DNA of 64,000 bases from Pseudomonas guariconensis (lineage in GTDB: Bacteria > Pseudomonadota > Gammaproteobacteria > Pseudomonadales > Pseudomonadaceae). The notes under the pieces are model-generated. The model worked only from the letters and a program-made list of their open reading frames with translations. It was not told where the DNA came from and did no database searches. The stretch lies in contig NZ_JAMYBK010000010.1 in NCBI RefSeq assembly GCF_024127895.1, positions 1 through 64,000 of the forward strand, given 5' to 3'. Each line of letters opens with the position of its first letter. Within the stretch, counting starts at the first letter, position 1. The translations under genes and the position numbers were made by a program. This document shows, one piece after another, positions 61,738 to 64,000 of this stretch.

Positions 61738-63486
61738 TCAGGTCTCGAGCACCTTCGCTTCGCCCCGGGAGCGCTCGACGGCGGATTTCTTCTCCCGGAC
61801 CACGATATAGAACTCTTCCCCATGCTTGACCGCACCATACAGCACGGCCTTCTCGATCAGCTCGGTGCCGCGCACATGGCGCAACATCATCGGATCCTTG
61901 CGCAGGTCGCGGTACAGCGCCAGGCACAGCAGCACCATCACGATGACGAAGGGTAACGCGACGATGATGGTCAGGTTCTGCAGGCCCGTGAGCGCCGCGC
62001 CGGGGTTTCGCGGGTCGCCTATCGCCAGCATGATCGCAGCGACCGTCCCGGTGAGCGCGCCCCAGAAGATCACCGTGGCGCGCGAAGGCTCCGTGGTGCC
62101 GTGCTCCGACAGCGTCCCCATGACCAGCGAGGCGGCATCGGCGCCGGACACGAAGAAGATGGCCACCAGGAGCATGACCAGTACCGACGTTGCAGACGCC
62201 AGCGGATAGCTTTCCAGCAGCTCGTAAAGGGCGTAGTTGCTGTTCACGACGCCATCGACCAGCAACAGGCTCCCCTCGCGCACGGCGTCGATGCCGGCCC
62301 CGCCGAACACGGTGAACCAGACGAGGCTGACCAGGCTCGGCACCAGCAGCACACCGGTGACGAACTGGCGAATGGTGCGCCCGCGGCTGATGCGCGCGAT
62401 GAACATGCCGACGAAGGGGGTCCAGGAGATCCACCAGGCCCAGTAGAACACCGTCCAGCTGGCCAGCCAGGTGTCCATCTGCTCACCGCCACTGGCACTG
62501 GTGCGGGCCATCATTTCGGGTAGCAGCTTGATGTATACACCGATCGACGTCGGCAGCAGGTTCAACATCAGCAGCGTAGGACCCACCATGAACACGAACA
62601 CCGCCAGCACCAGGGCCAGCACCATGTTGGTGTTGGAGAGCCACTGTATGCCCTTGCCGATCCCTGAAACCGCCGAGGCGACGAAGGCGACGGTCAACAC
62701 GACGATGATCGACAGGTAGAAAAGCTTGCCGGGGTTTTCAATCCAGCCATTGTGTTCGAGACCGCCAGCGATCTGCAGGGCACCGAGGCCGAGCGAGGCC
62801 GCCGAGCCGAACAGGGTGGCGAAGATGGCCATCATGTCGATGACACGGCCTACCGGGCCATTGGCGTGCTTGCCGATCAATGGCCGGAACGCTGCGGAGA
62901 TGAGCTGCGAACGGCCACGGCGGAAGGTGCCGTAGGCGATCACCAACCCGACGATGGCGTACATGGCCCACGGATGGAGGGTCCAGTGGAACAGCGTGGT
63001 CGCCATGGCCACTTGCATCGCCTCGCTGGTTTGCCCGCTCGCCGTGCCGGGGGGCGGTGTCACGTAGTGGGAAAGCGGCTCGGCGACGCCAAAGAACATC
63101 AGGCCGATGCCCATGCCGGCGCTGAACATCATGGCAACCCAGGAAACCGTGCGAAACTCCGGGGGCTCGCCGTCACGCCCTAACGGGACCTTGCCGTACC
63201 GGCTGGCGGCCAGCCAAAGCACGAAGACCACGAATACGGTAGAGGTCAGTACGAAGAACCAGCCAAAGTTGACGATGACCCAGGATTGCGCCGTGGAGGC
63301 GCTGGCGGCAAGGCTCGCTTGATTGAGAAAGCCCCAGATGACGAAGGCGACAGCGACGATACTGGTGATACCGAAGACGACCCAGTCGATCTTGCCCTCA
63401 CGGTCGCGATCCTGCTCTGCCTCTTGGGTTTTCGAAGGATCGGTCACACCGAGAGCCAGCGTTTCATCGTTGTCTTGCGCTGCCAT
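61738..63486 (-). CDS. BCCT-family choline/betaine/carnitine transporter
   Basis: The 582-residue inner-membrane protein has twelve helices and the BCCT signature WAWWISWTPFVGMFIARISRGRT near residue 350, with MMFSAGMGIGLMFFGVAEP upstream. It takes up a quaternary ammonium compound with a Na+ or H+ gradient. The short C-terminal tail (about 40 residues after the last helix) is unlike the long osmosensing tail of some BetT proteins. The substrate is not fixed by sequence. It is divergent from the porin gene. Confidence 0.9.
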   Translation of the reverse strand: MAAQDNDETLALGVTDPSKTQEAEQDRDREGKIDWVVFGITSIVAVAFVIWGFLNQASLAASASTAQSWVIVNFGWFFVLTSTVFVVFVLWLAASRYGKVPLGRDGEPPEFRTVSWVAMMFSAGMGIGLMFFGVAEPLSHYVTPPPGTASGQTSEAMQVAMATTLFHWTLHPWAMYAIVGLVIAYGTFRRGRSQLISAAFRPLIGKHANGPVGRVIDMMAIFATLFGSAASLGLGALQIAGGLEHNGWIENPGKLFYLSIIVVLTVAFVASAVSGIGKGIQWLSNTNMVLALVLAVFVFMVGPTLLMLNLLPTSIGVYIKLLPEMMARTSASGGEQMDTWLASWTVFYWAWWISWTPFVGMFIARISRGRTIRQFVTGVLLVPSLVSLVWFTVFGGAGIDAVREGSLLLVDGVVNSNYALYELLESYPLASATSVLVMLLVAIFFVSGADAASLVMGTLSEHGTTEPSRATVIFWGALTGTVAAIMLAIGDPRNPGAALTGLQNLTIIVALPFVIVMVLLCLALYRDLRKDPMMLRHVRGTELIEKAVLYGAVKHGEEFYIVVREKKSAVERSRGEAKVLET

Positions 63487-63743
63487 CACTTAAAGCCCCT
63501 TTCTGGGTTTCTTGGATTTGTAATTGCCATACACCCTGTGCACCCACAGGCGAACGCGATGCGCGGCCCGATTATCTTGCCCGCCAACAAAGCACTGCTA
63601 TCCGATACCGTCGCGGCTCATCCTCTGAGCGACCAACCAGTCAGCGCGCCTCTGGCTTGGTCGTGACGGATCGTGCGGTTTCCCCCGCTGCCCAACACCG
63701 TTATCCTCTGCCCCTCCAAAACAGGCTTTCCAGGACGGCGAGC

Positions 63744-64000
63744 ATGACCCGGCCCCTTCTGTTGCTGGCTGCAGCCTTGGTGTTCAGCCCAGCGCTACAG
63801 GCCCAGCAGATCCAGCGCCAGTTGGGCGACTTCGATTTCAAGCTGGGCACCGACGCCTCCCGCACCATGGCCCATGGGCTGGTGTCGCCCAGTGCCGTCG
63901 GCGCCTTCCACGGCGGCCTCGACCTCAGCCACCCCAGCGGCTGGTACTTCGGCCAATACGCCCCGAGCATGGGCCTGACGCCCACCTCTACCCTGCGCCT
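63744..64000 (+). CDS. TorF-like putative porin, N-terminal part (continues beyond window end)
   Basis: From the ATG at 63744 (CAGGACGGCGAGC just upstream) the frame has a signal peptide ending in LQAQQ and then QIQRQLGDFDFKLGTDASR, followed by GLDLSHPSGWYFGQYAPSMG. This fits the TIGR02001 (TorF) outer-membrane family. Only about 85 residues are in the window. It shares a 257-base divergent promoter region with the BCCT gene. Confidence 0.7.
   Translation, partial: MTRPLLLLAAALVFSPALQAQQIQRQLGDFDFKLGTDASRTMAHGLVSPSAVGAFHGGLDLSHPSGWYFGQYAPSMGLTPTSTLR

Overview
The window looks like the chromosome of a Pseudomonas of the P. putida group. The evidence is the gene order thrS-infC-rpmI-rplT-pheS-pheT-ihfA-merR-tRNA-Pro, the high-GC Pseudomonas-style coding, the REP elements with a GGGGCCGCTTCGCGCCCC core, and the galactarate cluster kdgD-gudP-garD-ketoglutarate semialdehyde dehydrogenase-gntR. 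The species assignment is inference.

Positions 1-13.6 kb are an accessory island that stops at the 3' end of a tRNA-Pro(GGG) gene. It begins with the end of an IS5-type transposase. It then carries one minus-strand run of six anti-invader genes, read from the tRNA side: a SNF2 helicase, a DUF4391 protein, a type III-like methyltransferase (Mod), a type III-like restriction helicase/nuclease (Res), a GmrSD-like DUF262/DUF1524 nuclease, and a TIGR04141/DUF6119 protein. Base composition changes within the run, even inside mod. This is the strongest candidate for an incompletely described system: a type III-like core with a second helicase, plus a type IV-like nuclease and a protein of unknown function.

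Positions 13.8-21.3 kb are the conserved translation block (tRNA-Pro, a MerR regulator, ihfA, pheT, pheS, rplT, rpmI, infC, thrS). It includes a probable ATT start for infC and two hairpins ahead of pheS. Positions 21.6-32.8 kb hold small envelope proteins, a cold-shock protein, a ribose/nucleoside operon (rbsB-A-C-R-K plus a nucleoside hydrolase) with a RbsR-type operator, a periplasmic glutaminase-asparaginase, and a DUF1654-endA pair behind a near-perfect LexA box.

Positions 32.9-45.4 kb contain regulators of the GlxA/AraC, TetR and LysR types, a Fur-box-preceded fecI-fecR-TonB receptor iron-signalling unit, an RNase Z-like protein, two small P-loop ATPases, a ChrR-like cupin protein and a PnbB-like 4-hydroxylaminobenzoate lyase that lacks a neighbouring nitroreductase. 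Positions 45.4-52.4 kb contain a catalase, an HD hydrolase and a YcaC-type hydrolase around a LysR gene, and an arsRBC operon followed by an internally deleted arsH remnant.

Positions 54.3-60.8 kb are the galactarate pathway. Galactarate is imported by GudP, dehydrated by GarD, converted to 2,5-dioxovalerate by KdgD and oxidised to 2-oxoglutarate by the aldehyde dehydrogenase. A divergent FadR-type GntR gene shares an 11-bp promoter motif with kdgD. The window closes with a His/Arg-rich exported protein, a BCCT osmolyte transporter and the start of a TorF-like porin.
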